From Papaver somniferum (taxonomy: Eukaryota > Streptophyta > Magnoliopsida > Ranunculales > Papaveraceae), in the NCBI RefSeq assembly GCF_003573695.1, contig NC_039366.1:160894770-160958769 (forward strand): DNA of 64,000 nt. Reading direction: 5' to 3'. A program made the position numbers and the translations under genes. The notes under the pieces were generated by a model that was given only the letters and a program-made list of their open reading frames with translations, did no database searches and was not told where the DNA came from. Below, one piece after another: positions 11,213-20,347 of the stretch (position 1 is its first letter; every line of letters starts with the position of its first letter).

Positions 11213-11468
11213 GAGCAAGTATTGCTCAACTCGACGAATTGCTGAATATTAAGAGTTTGATGAGCAACTGAGCAAGTATTGCTCAATTCGACGAATTTGA
11301 TAATTTTGGCGTGCAACTGAGCAAGTATTGCTCAATTCAACAAAATACTGAATATTGGTAATTTGACGTACAATTGAGTAAATGTTGCTCAATTCGACAA
11401 ACTACTGATGAATTACTGAATATATTGATGGTTGGATCAATATTCGAGCAACTGAGCAAGTATTGCTC
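11213..11468. repeat. Five GAGCAA-GTA-TTGCTC hairpins
   Basis: A 15-base unit GAGCAAGTATTGCTC (6-bp stem, 3-base loop) occurs at 11213, 11270, 11319, 11376 (variant GAGTAAATGTTGCTC) and 11454, spaced 49-78 bp. It is often followed by AATTCGACGAA. All lie inside the Tat LTR. Confidence 0.85.
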
Positions 11469-11700
11469 AATTCGACGAATTATTTACTGGTGCCGTGACC
11501 CAATAAAATATTAATCAAAAATATTGGTGAATTACCGATTATTATTAATTTGGTTTTTGATTGCTGAATCAACATAATTTTGTGCTTGAACTTGCTCAGA
11601 ATGGTGATTCGTGGAGCGTTTGTTCGAAACCCTAATTTTTTATCAATCCTTCAACAATTTGTGAATTGCTGAAAATTGGTCATGAGTGAAGAGGGACCGA

Positions 11701-11756
11701 CCACATGGGATGATGAGCGTCCATGTGGTGCCCAGTGCTCGAGTGAGCACGCACCA
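11701..11756. repeat. Two adjacent strong hairpins in the Tat LTR
   Basis: CCACATGG (11701-11708) pairs with CCATGTGG (11721-11728). TGGTGC plus GTGCTC (11726-11740) pairs with GAGCAC plus GCACCA (11745-11756), a 12-bp stem with a 3-base bulge. The two structures overlap by three bases, so they may be mutually exclusive. Confidence 0.75.
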
Positions 11757-12379
11757 GGGTTCTCAGTCAGTTTGAGGGTTGGTGGAAGAACGATTATTAA
11801 ATGCCGGTTTCATCATTTATTGAAATATTGCTGGATTCAACATTAGATGATAAAAACTAGAGATGAGAGATAGGGACCGACCAAGAGAGCATGGGACCGG
11901 TTCTTGGTGATCACGGGACCATTTGTTGGTCATTTGAAGGATTCCTCAGTTGGTTGGAGAGAGTTCGGGCCCAGTATGAGCAATTGAGCAAATTAGGTCA
12001 GAATTATGAAAACATGTGGGACCGGCTTTGTGCAAGCCCTAGGAATGACTCTGGTCGGTCATGAAGGCATGCACGTGTTTCCGTGGTGTCCGTTTTTCCA
12101 TACTGAGAGTTTCAGTATTTTCTGATGAGCGTTCGAGCAACATCGTGAATATTCAGAAGAGTTTCATCTTGACTGAGAATTCTCGATTTTTGTTGGAATG
12201 AGCATGTATGCTCAATTCATCAATATTTTGAAAATATTAAAATAAAATTTTTTAATATTTAGAATTGCCGTGAGAGGCTAGCTAGTTGTGTGACCATGTT
12301 GGCTTTTGGTTTTTCGTGATTTGAGCAATATTTGAGAAAATATGAAGAAATCATGAATTTTGCTCAAACCCCAGGAGTT

Positions 12380-12890
12380 TCATGAATTGAGGAAAATAAT
12401 AATTATGAAAGATTAGGGATTGCAAGGTGTGGGACCGACCATGGCTAGGGCATGGACGTCCGGCTAGGTTGTCGGTCCCGCATACCTTTCCCTATTTTAT
12501 TATTTTTCATGAATCCTTGAAGTTATGGAGAATCCTTGAAGTTATGGAGAATCCACGATTTTTTGTTGAAACGGAGGAGTTTCATGAGTTTAGGGAATAA
12601 TAATTATAAAAAGCTAAGGATTGTGAGGTGTGGGGCCGACCACGGCTCGGGTATGGTCGACCGGCTGGGTTGCCTAGTCCCGCACACCTTTCTTTATAAT
12701 ATTTTTCGTGAATCCACGAAGTTATGGCGAATTCACGAGTTTTGCAAAAACAAGGAAAGTTGCTAAAACCAAGGAGTTTCCATGAGTTCATGAAATAACA
12801 AAAAATAAAGAAAATAATGGGAGATGCATGGACCGACCATGGCTAGGGCACGACCGGTCGGCCGGCTGGTGGGCCCACCCTGAGCGCCTC
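12380..12890. repeat. ~200-bp tandem units with long inverted repeats
   Basis: Units starting near 12428, 12629 and 12826 share a GGGACCGACCATGGCTAGGG-like core, then a CCTTTC...TATTTT stretch and GAATCC(A/T). In the first, GGTGTGGGACCGAC (12426-12439) pairs with GTCGGTCCCGCATACC (12471-12486). The second keeps AGGTGTG against CGCACACCT. The third unit is also present at 2943 in the truncated LTR. Confidence 0.75.
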
Positions 12891-13144
12891 TTATTATTTT
12901 ATTATTATTTATTGTTTTCTCCTGTTCTGCGAAGGATTCCTCATTATTTCATATTTTTGGACGCTCGTTCGTGCATCCGGGTGCTCAGTCGTGCATCATT
13001 GTCGAGTACACTCACACCATTTTTGTGGGGCTTACTCAGTGATGGTCCAGATTCCCGGTTATTCAGTATTTATTACTAATTTATGAAATTCAGCGGAGAA
13101 TAATTCATGAAACTGAGTAATAAAAATGAATAGTTGTTTATTAT

Positions 13145-13612
13145 TAATTTGTAGTTGCAGGAAATCCTACAATACACCCCTCGTATGATTTTATCGTTGA
13201 TCAGCCTATTTTTAGGTTTACACTGTTAATTTTATTGATTAATTTCTGAATATTCTTACAAGGAAAATAAATAAATCAAGAATGATCTCTACCCTCAACT
13301 TTCTCTCTCCTATTTACTTATCTCTCACTCAAAAAAGATCTCTCTCTCCTTTACAACTCGAATGACTATTTATAAGGGAAATACTTAATGGATGACAGCT
13401 AATCTATCCTTTATTTTCGGATATGGTTTGCGACATTCTCGCAACCTTACAAATGTATTATTCGCCAGCTTTCAAATTTTCGCAAGACTATCACACCTTT
13501 CTCATGACCCTTGTTGATGTCGTTTCTGAAATTGTTCTGCGACACTTTTGTGCAATACCATTGTTAACTTCGCTGAGACATAACTGTTGCGAGATTCTGA
13601 TCCTACATAATT
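13145..13612 (-). mobile_element. Solo LTR, 458 bp, with 5-bp target duplication
   Basis: The LTR occupies 13150-13607, begins TGTAGTTGCAGG and ends TGATCCTACA, with TGTAG/CTACA termini. It is flanked by direct repeats TAATT (13145-13149 and 13608-13612). The related LTR at 3231-3260 has the uninterrupted site, confirming the insertion. On the minus strand a TATAAATAG box lies near 13379 and AATAAA near 13235, so minus is the likely sense. No internal region is present, as expected after LTR-LTR recombination. The element type is uncertain; copia is plausible from size. Confidence 0.85.
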
Positions 13613-13888
13613 CATAGGATCAGCTGTGGATTCGACTACGAATTCAGAATAATAAAGCAGGCATTACCATCCTATGAGATCATGGGTTCGACCATAGAAT
13701 CAGAGTAATTAAAATTATCTATCATCATTTCATGAGATCAGCTGTGGATTCGATCATGAAATCGGAATACGGGATAATGTAGTAGTGTTATTGCCATTCT
13801 ATGAGATCAAGCCGTGGATTCGATCATGAAATCATAGAAATTGTTATTGCCATTCCATAGGATCAGGCCGTGGATTCGAACATGGAAT
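13610..13888. repeat. Array of five imperfect hairpins (copy 2)
   Basis: The counterpart of the array at 3250-3528, with the same GATCA...GTGGATTCGA loop and paired stems, for example ATTTCATGA/TCATGAAAT. It begins at the solo-LTR target site. Confidence 0.8.
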
Positions 13889-14440
13889 AGGAGCAATAAT
13901 AGATTATTCTGGGAATTCAATGGTGAATGTCGCAGCAGAATTAATCTATTGCAGAAATAATATTATCCAGTTAAGGCATCACATCCGTTCTGAATGGTGC
14001 ATAGTCAGGGAGTCACGGTGTTGTTTACGACCTGAAGGCGTTAGTGCTCTCAATCTACGGAGAACCTCCTGAATCTATACACGGTCTCTTCACATAATCA
14101 GGGAACGGTGAGTGTCACCGACGTCCTGAAGGCGTCCGCCGCCCAACTATTCTTCTATGTGGAGGTGGGTCTGTCTCCTGAAGTCAGGGAACAGTAAGTA
14201 TCACCGATGTCCTGAAGGCGTTAAGCTCTCAATCTACGGAGAACCACCCAAATACGTTATTCTGCACAAAGGTCATGACGAAATGCTGGGGATCGAAACG
14301 CACAGCTAGTGGAGGCTTTTCGAAAACATACTCATCATGGCTTCGTAAAATATGAATCGCTGCATGTCTGAAAGCCGTGTCTAAAACATGCCTCATGATT
14401 TTACGGTTTTTCCCTTTGTTGAAAAAATCCACCATCAACA

Positions 14441-15089
14441 AGATCCCCAATAAATAGTGATCGGTCCTGCTATTGATCCCCATTAGGAATCAGATCACAA
14501 GTCTCAATAATTCCTTTTAATTACGAAACAAGTTTCACAAGTCTACTTCTTTAACATGTAGTTAAACATAGTTTTCTAAGTATGGAATATGTCCTCAGTT
14601 CATCACACAATGTAATAACAATTTACAATTATATTGTCTATGTCGCAATTACACAGTTCAAAAGATAAGTGTTATACTTTGTAATTCAATATACCAAAGT
14701 TATGATACAACTTGTATATTCTTCCTTGACACTTTGATCACAATAAGATGACCAAGTCTCTAATACTAGATTTTCATATATATAACTTCGCATGTTATAT
14801 TTTCAACTTAAACGACTTGAAAGTAACGTAGATAAAAACTAAAACAAGTCAATTCTTGTATTACTAACCTCCAGTAGAAGGATGATGTGTTTGTTGATGT
14901 TGATACGTCTTCGGATTCTTCAGGTTCTCTAGAGTAATACTTGTATGTATGAACATTTATAGAATTCCTAGTCTAACCTAACGAAGTTGACTCTAATAAT
15001 CTAATCAAGCGACCTTGAGTTTTGAAACTAAAATATGACAGCCAACCTTGACATACCATTGACGGGTTCAACCGAGCAGTGCTCTAACG
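14441..15089 (-). mobile_element. Copia (SIRE/Maximus-like) 3' LTR, truncated
   Basis: On the minus strand the LTR starts CGTTAGAGCACTGCTCGG at 15089, directly after a purine tract. The usual first base is T, as in the related TGTTAGAGCA starts at 59353 and 61376. Similarity to those LTRs includes ATATGACA(A/G)CCAA and GGTTCAACCGAG on the plus strand. It is cut at 14440 by the outer end of the Tat LTR, which appears to have inserted later. Confidence 0.7.
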
Positions 15090-15104
15090 ATCTCCCCCTT
15101 TGTC
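15090..15104 (-). other. Polypurine tract of the copia element
   Basis: The minus-strand GACAAAGGGGGAGAT directly abuts the LTR start. It would prime plus-strand DNA synthesis. Similar tracts recur at 15384-15400 (TGACTAAGGGGGAGAAA) and 15484-15506. Confidence 0.75.
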
Positions 15105-16040
15105 AATTTAGTGACAAAACCCTATTACACATGGAGAATACACGAATTAAAAGATAAAGATATTACATTACATAACAGTTTCTTAACTCACTCTTCGTAC
15201 GCTTGATTCCAAGTTTCAACAACACAATAACCTGCACATGTATTCAAAGATAAATGTCGATGTTGAAGCATTTGAATAACAAAAAGCTTTACTCCTCCTA
15301 AAAGAAATCTAGGTATATATTCAATATGAACATATTTGTTATTCCCTTTTGTAGTATGTAATACTACACATCATGATGATATGTTTCTCCCCCTTAGTCA
15401 ATGCTTTACTCTTTCGTTAGATGTATACTTTTCAGCACATATATCCATTCTCAGTAACTATAAGTCACCGTATGCTCCATATATTTCTCCCCCCTTTGTC
15501 ACAAAGATGACAAAGAAACAAAAAAATACATATGTAACCCGAAAGGATCTTACAAGTTCATAAGAACTCGATACAACCTAAAACGCCAAAAATTAATTCA
15601 ATGGTCCTTAATAATATTTCTACTCATGGTAGGATGGTAAACCAGTTTGAAAACCATAGATATCTGAGTTCATAAGAACTCAGATACAACCTATAACGCC
15701 AAAAATTAATTCAATGGTCCTTAATAATATTTCTACTCATGGTAGGCTGGTAAACCAGTTTGAAAACCATAGATATCTGAGTTTCAGAAATACGGGAAGG
15801 TTGGCGAACCATTTCGCAAAACACAAGCTCAGTTTGGAACAGTTCACGAACCCGGTTAGAAAACTGTGGAGAGATGAATTATCAAAGTTGGTATAATAGT
15901 CTAACAGTTGGCGAATGCGGCTCACAAACCATTGTCAACTGAGTTTGGTAGTCTTATAGGGTTGACAACCCGATTCACGAGCCGATGAATCCTGACTCGT
16001 GAAAAAACCAAGCGGTTGGCAAACCGTCCTACCAACTGTC
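15105..16040 (-). other. Copia 3' untranslated region with repeats
   Basis: No coding sequence was seen. Two further PPT-like tracts (15384-15400 and 15484-15506) and a 113-bp tandem duplication (15556-15668 and 15669-15781) are present. From 15640 to 16030 there are repeated inverted motifs of the type GGTTGGCGAACC...TTCGCAAAAC. The right boundary with the plus-strand LTR is approximate. Confidence 0.5.
15556..15781. repeat. 113-bp tandem duplication
   Basis: Two nearly identical copies start GTTCATAAGAACTC and contain AACGCCAAAAATTAATTCA at 15582 and 15695. Confidence 0.85.
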
Positions 16041-17549
16041 CCAGTTTATATTTTAGTATATGCTCAAAGAATTATTTTCTTAATACATTTAGCATTACTA
16101 GAACTCTCTTAAACACTTCCGAAGCCTTCATTGCTCACTTAAACACTTATGCATGTGCACCATGATTAAACTCTTAAGTGTTTGAATGAATATCAAATTT
16201 CTTTTAGTTCTTTGGCTAACTTGCCAAACCGAACTGTCATTATACACGGTTCAGTAACGGAACCTAAGTGTATATTCTTCTATCATATTTTTCAAGAATA
16301 GAGTCTGCTTGATTCTCAAGTTATCTTAGCTTGAATTCTAAGCAACCCTGGTCTTGGAAAAACTACAAATAGAGATGCTCTTTCAACTGGGAAAATCAAT
16401 CCTTGATACTATGTGTCCTAGTTGATTCTAGAGTTGACCTCTATTAACCTAGGTTTCCTCTGAGAAACATAAATAGGTCTACGACTAAAAGACCTTGCTT
16501 TGGGGATTCGTGAATCCAGGCCCGACTATCTTTACCTTGATAGTTCATGAATCCTGATCTTTCTTTTCTGTTATCGAGGTTCTCGTAATCTCTTTCAGGC
16601 AAGATAAATAAAAAGCGCAAAGTTATCTTCGTCTTAAACTTTGTGATTCCTCAAGATAGAAATCTGAAAGCTGATCTTAGTCGATCTTTTGAAGATTTTT
16701 CTTGAGAGGTGGTTAAGAATCTAGGCCGCTCTTCGGGGGTCGTAAGTTCCGGATTTGTGAGGTTTGGTAGTTTTGTCAATTGCAAAGAGATTTCGACACC
16801 TTGATCTTTGATATAAACTGAAATCAAATAGGCTTATCTGTTAGAGGAAGAAAAGTCTTCATTGAGCTGAAGCAACTTTTAGGCTATAAAGGACGCCAGA
16901 TAAGGGAATCAAGTGTGTAGAACCTTGCGAGGTTCAAGAGACGTAAGGAGCGCGACTGTAATTGAATCGCTTGGAGGGTGGATTCGGTCTCAATTACATT
17001 TCAGTACGAAGTCTGATAGTAGGATAGTGTCTGTAACTGCTTAATACAGTGTATTATTTAAATATTGACGAGGTCCTGGGGTTTTTCTGGTATTGCGGTT
17101 TCCTCGTTAACAAAATTTCTGGTATCTTGTGTTTTTCCTTTTCCGCAATATATTGTTTATCTTTATTATTGGATTTGCACAGGTTTGTATGTATTCAATC
17201 TAAGTAAATGCGTTCACTTAATTGTAATTGATTACGTGACCTTTTTCTTGTAGAATTCGTATTTTGAAAGGTAGATAACAATTGTAATCACTAGGCAAAA
17301 TTCCGATTGGATTATTTGGATACGACTAAATTGATCTTGGATATTGATTTCTGAGAACGCCCAAGTACTCTGCTTAACAATCCGGTTCACGGACCTTGTG
17401 TCTGTGATTGAGTAGAGGCTAAATATATAAACTCTATATACATATTGTCAAGGATCATTCAGTTGGTCTACTTGTTTATTGTATTAAGTTTCATATATAC
17501 AGGTTGCCGAACGAAAAAGTTGGTATTGTTGGTATCCCCTGGGTTTTCA
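16041..17549 (+). mobile_element. Copia 5' LTR, plus orientation (left edge approximate)
   Basis: The LTR ends CCCTGGGTTTTCA at 17549, immediately followed by a tRNA-Met-type primer site. A conserved core starting GACGAGGTCCTGGGG (17068), with TCCTCGTTAACAAAATTTCTGG, recurs at 19810, 52857, 56035 (minus) and 56826 (minus). The left edge could not be fixed because upstream sequence differs from the partner LTR. Confidence 0.6.
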
Positions 17550-17551
17550 AT

Positions 17552-17563
17552 TGGTATTAGAGC
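17552..17563 (+). other. tRNA-iMet primer-binding site
   Basis: TGGTATTAGAGC differs by one base from the canonical plant copia primer site TGGTATCAGAGC. It sits two bases after the LTR end and about 110 bases before gag. Confidence 0.85.
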
Positions 17564-17669
17564 AGGCAAACACTATTATACCTAATAATTTTGTGTTTGA
17601 AGCGATTTACATTATGGACAAGAGTGTAATATTTGTTAACATATTACCACTTATTGAAAAACTATTTTT

Positions 17670-18589
17670 ATGGATTTTATTAATAAGAAAGTATCTCCCT
17701 CCATCTCTAAATTAGATGAACATTTGGTTCCTATAAAGCAGTCTATTGCTGAAAATTGTTATCCTTATTATCTTATTGATGAATCTGATTCAGAAGTCGA
17801 AATGGAAGCAGCTAAGGAAAGTGCTAAGATTCTTAGTCGTCTTGGAACTCAGGCTTCCGGGGTCAATAGGCTGAAAAACAAAATCAAAAATATTATTGGA
17901 AAGGTTAATGAAAAGGACTCACAAATAAGGATTCTTCTTGACGAAAAGACTGAAGTAAATATTCATATTTCATTTGAGTCTCGGCTTGAGAAAAACTCCT
18001 TGGAACTTCAACATCTTTTGGAGATCCCTCCAACTCCATGTAGTACGTGTAAGTCTAAAAAATTATCCCTATCTATGTCCACTTTAAAAATAAAAGAGTT
18101 AGAGGATGTAACTGCCAATGACACTCACAACATCTCAAGTAAATATCTTTTAGAAGGAAATTCTCAAAGTGTTGCCGCTTTGACAAAGGATGATCAAATA
18201 TGTTTCTCTGACCAAGAAAAAAATGTATCTCCCATAAAGAAAAGCTCTTGTGCTAAGTCTGTACAAACTGACTCTGTCAGGGTTCAGAAACTTTGTACTT
18301 CTGCGAGACGGAAGGACATGTTAAAAGGAAGTGTAATCTTAGATTGAGAAACAATCATATTGTGTGTATTCAAGATACCTTAAATCTCATCTTACAAGAA
18401 GTTACTGACATTCAAAAGACAAAACCTTTGGTTTTTAAAACGAAGGATATTGGTTCTCGAATCAAGGCACCTTCCAAGAATGCAAGTACAACTTACTCAT
18501 CAAACAGAACTAAAAACACAAGATTTGGTACAATCTCTAAGAAAAACCTAATGAAGTCTTCACAGACTTGGGTCCCAATAAAAACTTAA
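17670..18589 (+). pseudogene. Copia (SIRE-like) gag, C-terminal part, frameshifted
   Basis: Nucleocapsid-type protein of a copia element. The first frame (17670-18347) has an N-terminal MDFINKKVSPSISK, an acidic DESDSEVEM segment and a long charged, probably coiled stretch. A one-base deletion near 18290 splits the zinc knuckle: the ligands continue in the next frame as YFCETEGHVKRKC, the CxxCxxxxGHxxxxC type with the first Cys lost at the break. That frame runs to 18589 and ends SSQTWVPIKT, the TWVP motif that closes gag in SIRE-like elements. No protease, integrase or RT follows. The start is the first ATG after the primer site. Confidence 0.65.
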
Positions 18590-19808
18590 TTTTTTTTGGA
18601 AATCTAAGAACTTACCAGTTAAAGAGACGACTCAACTAGCAAACATGGACTCGATGATTGCTGGTTACAATGATATCATTGAAAAGTTATCTTGTACTTT
18701 TTAAAGGCGAAAGAAGTTAGATAAAGTTTCCAACTTTATCTCCCTTCATGGCGATATTGATAACTTTTCGAAACCAAATGGTAAACACAAAAGGAAATTT
18801 AAATCAAAACGTAAAAACTTTCAAATGGTGAGTATGAAAACACTCATCTTGATGCTCTTTAAGCAGGGAGACTGTAATCCTCATCATCTACCAAAATCCT
18901 GTAAGGTGAAGATTTAAGTAGACATGTGTTTTATTTGTTTCAAATAATTCTGCTATATGACATAATTCTTCTGGTTCCTTCTAAGAGAAGGTACTACTTA
19001 TTACTGTGATTTTCTAAGACATTACAATTATTATTGTTGAGCTTGCTCCAAGAATTATAAATTGTATGTTGAAATTTTTCACAAATTGCTTATGCATGCA
19101 TTTGAAGTACTCTTAGATATGGACAAGAACACAATATGTCTCTAAAAATAGTTTCATGTCTTGTTAAAAACTCTTGAGTAAAGGAAGTTCGGCTCACAAA
19201 CTCTTTCCTTATTTAACTCAAATTCCAAAATTTGGAGGTCACGAACCGACCCTATTCTTGGAAAACTTAGGACAAATATAGGACACAAACACTAAAGGGT
19301 ACCAAAACTTACGACCCAAACACTAATTAACTCATTTCATTTTGAGAGATGACTTGCAATACCTAATCTTCAAGGATTATATATCTGTATTGCTTATTTT
19401 GTGAGACTTGTTCTTTGATGTTATTCTTTGGTGATTAAAACAAATATCTCATATTTTCTCATAGGTTAAGCTCTTTCACTCTTGTAAAAGAGGAGTAAAC
19501 TATTTTGAGAATTGCGGTTTTGATCTCTCCACTATTACACTTTTGTTAATAAGCTGCTACAAGATTTCGTAAGATGTTCTTTAGCGACGACTTACTTCCT
19601 TGATTACGTCACCGCCAGAGGATAAGTGGTGAACTTTAATCTCTATGTTCGTACATGACTAGAGAAGTTATTGTTCTTATGTTGAGTCATGTTGCACTAA
19701 TTGTTCTCTTGTTCGTAACTGACATAGAGAATAATTTTTGTTGATGATTTTTCTCACAAAAATATTGTATCTTAGTGCCTCTAATATTAATGTTGGTGTT
19801 CAAATCTG
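18590..19808 (+). other. Remainder of the gag-only copia interior and LTR U3
   Basis: I found no pol motifs. 18590-18700 still reads as gag-like tail in pieces (TTQLANMDSMIAGYN). From about 19100 AT-rich sequence with motifs like GGTCACGAACCGACC resembles LTR U3 of this family. The left edge of the 3' LTR could not be set. Confidence 0.4.
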
Positions 19809-20301
19809 GACGAGGTCTTGGGGGTTTTCTGCTATTTCGGTTTCCTCGTTAACAAAATTTCTGGTATCTTGTGTTTTTCCTTTTCCGCATTATACTGTTT
19901 ATCTTTATAATTGGATTTTCACATGTTTGTACATGTTCAATCTAAGTAAATACGTCCGCTTGATTGTAATCGATTACAAGACTTGTTTCTTGTAAAATTC
20001 GTATCTTGAAAGGTAGATAACAAGTTTAATCACTTGGTAGGATTCCGATTGGATTATTTGGATGCAACCAGATTGATCTTGGATATTGATTTTTGAGATC
20101 GTCTAAATACTCTACTTAACAATCAGGTTCACGAACCCTGTGTCTATATACATACTGATTAAGTAGAGGTTAGAGATATAAACTCTAAATATATATTGTC
20201 AAGGATCATTCAGTTGGTCTACTTGCTATTATATTAAGTTTTGTCTATACAAGTTGCCGACCCAAATAGTTGGGGTATATTTGATATCCCATGCGTTTTT
20301 A
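19809..20301 (+). mobile_element. Copia 3' LTR, R/U5 part
   Basis: Matches 17067-17549 over the core GACGAGGTC(C/T)TGGGG...TCCTCGTTAACAAAATTTCTGG, through AGTTGCCGAC to ATCCCATGCGTTTTTA, the altered equivalent of the terminal GTTTTCA. It ends at about 20301. Confidence 0.65.
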
Positions 20302-20347
20302 TCACTAGTGATCCGGTCCTAAAATCTAGTGAACTACAGGGAAGGAG
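20302..20347 (+). pseudogene. Left piece of the split RNase H reading frame
   Basis: A short flank before the Athila element. Joined in frame to 35241 across the AGGAG site it continues the frame as VNYREGENSEYQE, so it is the left half of the target. An in-frame TAA lies upstream at 20319-20321. Confidence 0.4.

Larger units (their letters stand above)
10365..14440 (-). mobile_element. Tat-type 5' LTR, about 4.1 kb, hairpin-rich
   Basis: The LTR runs on the minus strand from TGTTGATGGT (14440) to ...TATCCA (10365), next to the primer-binding site and gag. It includes a later 458-bp insertion; without it and its duplication the LTR is about 3.6 kb. No coding sequence was seen. It contains several families of inverted-repeat units (11213-11468, 11701-11756, 12426-12690, 13610-13888), listed separately. 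The outer ~1.3 kb recurs at 2758-4079, which defines the outer boundary. Confidence 0.75.

Noticed and set aside
15090..16030. CRISPR-like or tRNA structures among the short repeats
   Set aside because: Repeat units are unequal and lack regular spacers; no cloverleaf found; the sequence context is a plant retrotransposon.
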